A DNA stretch of 8,402 nt from positions 1 to 8,402 of the forward strand of contig JAGXLJ010000040.1 in the NCBI GenBank assembly GCA_018334775.1. Direction: 5' to 3'. The translations under genes were made by a program, and so were the position numbers. Source of the DNA: Halodesulfurarchaeum sp. GTDB lineage: Archaea > Halobacteriota > Halobacteria > Halobacteriales > Halobacteriaceae. The notes under the pieces are model-generated. The model searched no databases. It worked only from the letters and a program-made list of their open reading frames with translations, and was not told the origin of the DNA. This document shows positions 6,586-8,402 of the stretch, piece by piece; within the stretch, counting starts at the first letter, position 1, and every line of letters begins with the position of its first letter.

Positions 6586-7910
6586 TTCGTGCGGCGTTCG
6601 ATGACGGGGCCGACATCCTCGTACTCCCGTCCATGGCGGTGACAGTAGCTCTGTCGGCCCGATCCACTGACTTCGTGGAAATCCGGACGTTTATCGTCAC
6701 AAACACTGTTGAAGGCCGAGCTGAGGTGTTTCCGGGCCTCCGAGGGGCGACCTGCTTTCACCCGGTTCGCTGCCCCGTCGATGATCTCCTCGACCTCGGG
6801 AGGCAGGTCAAGATCCGCGAAGAGATCTTCGAGGGTGTGATCGATGTCGTCATAGCGGGAGAACAGCCCCACCCGTCGTTTGACCAGGTCGGGAACGCCC
6901 AGATCGATGCGAGATCGTTCACGAACGATCTCGCGGAACCGCTCGATCGCGTCCCAGACGTCCTCGGAGAGGTCATACCCCTCGGGCCGGATCTTCGCTG
7001 GACACCGCGTCGAGAACTGGCATCCTGTCGGTGGGTCCCGGGGGCTCGGGGGCGAGCCAGGCAAGGTAATCCGGTGATCGCCCGCCGTTGGATCCGGGAC
7101 CGGAATCGCCGAGAGAAGCGATTGTGTGTACGGGTTCGAGGGGTTGCTGAACAGCTCTTCGGTCTCGCCGAGTTCCATGACCTTGCCCAGATACATCACC
7201 GCCACACGGTCTGTGATGTGCCTGACAACAGAGAGGTCGTGGGCGATGAAGAGGTAGGTCAGGTCGAACTCGTCCTGGAGCCGTTCGAGGAGGCTAATGA
7301 TCTTGGCCTGCACACTCACGTCGAGCGCGCTGACCGGTTCGTCGAGGACCATGAACTCCGGTTCCAGTGCAAGGGCACGGGCTATCCCGATCCGTTGGCG
7401 CTGTCCCCCTGAGAACTGTGCCGGATAGCGATAGTAATGCTCATCCTGGAGCCCCACGTCCTGAATGAGGTCGAGAACGCGGGTCTTGCGGTCATTATCC
7501 GTTCCCCAACCGTGGGCATCAAGCGGTTCGCGGACGATCTCACCGACAGTCATCCGGTCGTCCAGACTCGATTGTGGGTCCTGAAACACCATCTGGGCGT
7601 TTTTACGCCACTTGTGCAGGTCTCGGCCCGACAGGGTCGTGATGTCCTCCCCATCGAACAACACCTCACCGTCCGTCGCCCGTTCGAGTCGGATCAGAGT
7701 CCGGCCGAGGGTGCTCTTTCCACAGCCCGATTCACCAACCAGGCCCAGTGTCTCACCGCGTTTGACGGTGAAACTCACCCCGTCGACAGCCTTGACTGGT
7801 GGCCCCGCGAACACGCCATCACCTCCGTAGTGTTTTTTCAAGCCGGAAACCTCGATAAGCGGTTCACCGGGTCGGACCGGACGCTCGGGGCGGAGATCGG
7901 ACTCACTCAT
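6582..7910 (-). CDS. Oligopeptide/dipeptide ABC transporter ATP-binding protein (OppF/DppF type)
   Basis: This 442-residue ATPase would pair with the upstream OppD-like ATPase to power peptide uptake through an inner-membrane permease. All ABC motifs are intact: Walker [10 protein letters not shown] (59-67), Q-loop Gln110 in [12 protein letters not shown], signature FSGGQRQR (166-173), Walker B FMVLDEP (186-192) and H-loop His224 in FIAHDLSVV. The oligopeptide-transporter C-terminal domain follows ([16 protein letters not shown] at 259-274). It has four cysteines, C297, C303, C404 and C423, the pattern that can hold an iron-sulphur cluster in peptide ABC ATPases. The gap of 100 residues between C303 and C404 is unusual; the partner ATPase has 6 residues there. 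The inserted part is charged and partly helical. The ATG at 7910 has a strong Shine-Dalgarno sequence and overlaps the upstream stop. The substrate is assigned only by family resemblance, and the exact peptide or other solute is unknown. Confidence 0.93.
   Translation of the reverse strand: MSESDLRPERPVRPGEPLIEVSGLKKHYGGDGVFAGPPVKAVDGVSFTVKRGETLGLVGESGCGKSTLGRTLIRLERATDGEVLFDGEDITTLSGRDLHKWRKNAQMVFQDPQSSLDDRMTVGEIVREPLDAHGWGTDNDRKTRVLDLIQDVGLQDEHYYRYPAQFSGGQRQRIGIARALALEPEFMVLDEPVSALDVSVQAKIISLLERLQDEFDLTYLFIAHDLSVVRHITDRVAVMYLGKVMELGETEELFSNPSNPYTQSLLSAIPVPDPTAGDHRITLPGSPPSPRDPPTGCQFSTRCPAKIRPEGYDLSEDVWDAIERFREIVRERSRIDLGVPDLVKRRVGLFSRYDDIDHTLEDLFADLDLPPEVEEIIDGAANRVKAGRPSEARKHLSSAFNSVCDDKRPDFHEVSGSGRQSYCHRHGREYEDVGPVIERRTK
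6909..6934. repeat. 26-bp near-perfect palindrome inside the OppF-like gene
   Basis: The sequence has arms GCGAGATCGTTC and GAACGATCTCGC separated by the two bases AC, so 24 of 26 positions are symmetric. It codes for about residues 326-334 (REIVRERSR region) of the unusual C-terminal insertion. It could be a protein-binding site, a cruciform or mRNA hairpin, or simply a product of the charged codon pattern. No second copy was noticed in the window. Confidence 0.8.
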
Positions 7911-8402
7911 TCGTCTGCACCTCCTGAGTCGATCCCAGTCCTGGGTTGGTGCTCACGGTGTCGTTCAAGTCGTTCCGCCTCAGATAGCCCCTCGGGATAG
8001 AGCAGACACGCCGCGAAGTGTTCGTCGCCTTCCCCGACCGGAACATTGGCGGGCGGATTCGTTTCACAGGCGTCAAAGGCCTTCGGGCAACGCGGGGCAA
8101 ACCGGCAATACGTAGCCGGTTCATTCGGCGTCGGCACTTCGCCTTCGATCGTCCGAAGGCCCTCTTCGCGGGTTTCCTCGCCCGGAATCGTCTCGATAAG
8201 AGCCTCCGTGTAGGGGTGTTGTGGATTCGCGAACAGCGATTCAACGGGCGCTTTCTCGACGATCTGACCGGCGTACATGACGTTGACTCGATCGGAGATG
8301 TCCGCGATGACCCCCATGTCGTGCGTGATGAAGAGGATCGAGAGGTTCCGCTCTTCCTGCAACTCTTTCAGGAGATCCAGGATCTGGGCCTGGATGGTGA
8401 CG
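7907..8402 (-). CDS. Oligopeptide/dipeptide ABC transporter ATP-binding protein (OppD/DppD type), 5' part outside window
   Basis: The visible 164 residues begin [14 protein letters not shown], the segment that follows the D-loop, and continue through the H-loop ([20 protein letters not shown]). The oligopeptide-transporter C-terminal domain comes next ([16 protein letters not shown]), with the cysteine motif [15 protein letters not shown] and a fourth Cys in FAACLLYP. These four cysteines are in the positions proposed to bind an iron-sulphur cluster in peptide ABC ATPases. The in-frame TTG at 8362 is not the real start, because homologous sequence continues upstream to the window edge. Walker A, signature and Walker B motifs must lie beyond base 8402. 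The stop TGA at 7907-7909 overlaps the ATG of the OppF-like gene by four bases. The domain type is clear, but which peptide it serves cannot be told. Confidence 0.92.
   Translation of the reverse strand, partial: VTIQAQILDLLKELQEERNLSILFITHDMGVIADISDRVNVMYAGQIVEKAPVESLFANPQHPYTEALIETIPGEETREEGLRTIEGEVPTPNEPATYCRFAPRCPKAFDACETNPPANVPVGEGDEHFAACLLYPEGLSEAERLERHREHQPRTGIDSGGADE
7918..7925 (-). promoter_or_regulatory. Strong Shine-Dalgarno site for the OppF-like gene
   Basis: The minus strand reads AGGAGGTG with 7 bases between it and the ATG at 7910. It is an extended match to the archaeal 16S rRNA 3' end and lies inside the last codons of the upstream ATPase gene. This settles the start at 7910. 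It is the only clear Shine-Dalgarno sequence among the gene starts in the window. Confidence 0.8.

Noticed and set aside
6555..7412. Long plus-strand open frame of 285 codons
   Set aside because: It lies opposite the clearly recognisable OppF-like ATPase and shows no protein family features. It is the usual antisense open frame of GC-rich haloarchaeal genes.
8360..8362. TTG as a start for the OppD-like ATPase
   Set aside because: The homologous segment [14 protein letters not shown] is encoded directly upstream in the same frame, so the gene simply enters from the right edge of the window.
1..8402. tRNA, rRNA, CRISPR array or insertion sequence
   Set aside because: I saw no cloverleaf-like sequence, no regularly spaced direct repeats and no transposase or terminal repeats. 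Almost all bases are accounted for by protein genes.

Overview
The window looks like a haloarchaeal chromosome segment. The DNA is GC-rich, the proteins are rich in Asp and Glu, the large replicative gene is the archaeal PolD (DP2) type, and several start codons sit about 25 bases downstream of TATA-like boxes, as expected for leaderless archaeal transcripts. All genes I can support are on the minus strand. Transcription therefore runs from the right end (base 8402) to the left end (base 1).

Right part (8402 to 6184): the 3' end of an OppD/DppD-type ABC transporter ATPase, a complete OppF/DppF-type ATPase, and a small three-helix membrane protein. The three are joined by two 4-base ATGA stop/start overlaps, so they are probably the distal end of a peptide-uptake operon whose binding protein and permease genes would lie beyond base 8402. 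The OppF-like protein carries an approximately 100-residue insertion between the cysteine pairs of its C-terminal domain, and a nearly perfect 26-base palindrome lies inside that insertion.

Middle part (6143 to 5302): a single cytoplasmic protein of a haloarchaeal family of unknown function with its own TATA box, a possible terminator after it, and then a strong TATA box in front of a 56-residue small protein.

Left part (5265 to 1): a divergent PPC (DUF296) domain protein whose stop codon directly abuts the start codon of polC, which encodes the large catalytic subunit of DNA polymerase D. polC runs off the left edge. Within the window it has 911 residues of N-extein, a 510-residue intein with a LAGLIDADG homing endonuclease, and the first 193 residues of the C-extein. 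The intein sits immediately before the catalytic DGDED motif, so no active polymerase can form without splicing. It has lower GC than its host gene and ends in Gln rather than Asn.

I do not see an entirely new system here. The most notable content is the large PolC intein with its unusual C-terminal residues, followed by the modified OppF-like ATPase and its internal palindrome. No RNA genes, CRISPR arrays or insertion sequences were found. No stretch longer than 300 bases lacks a gene.
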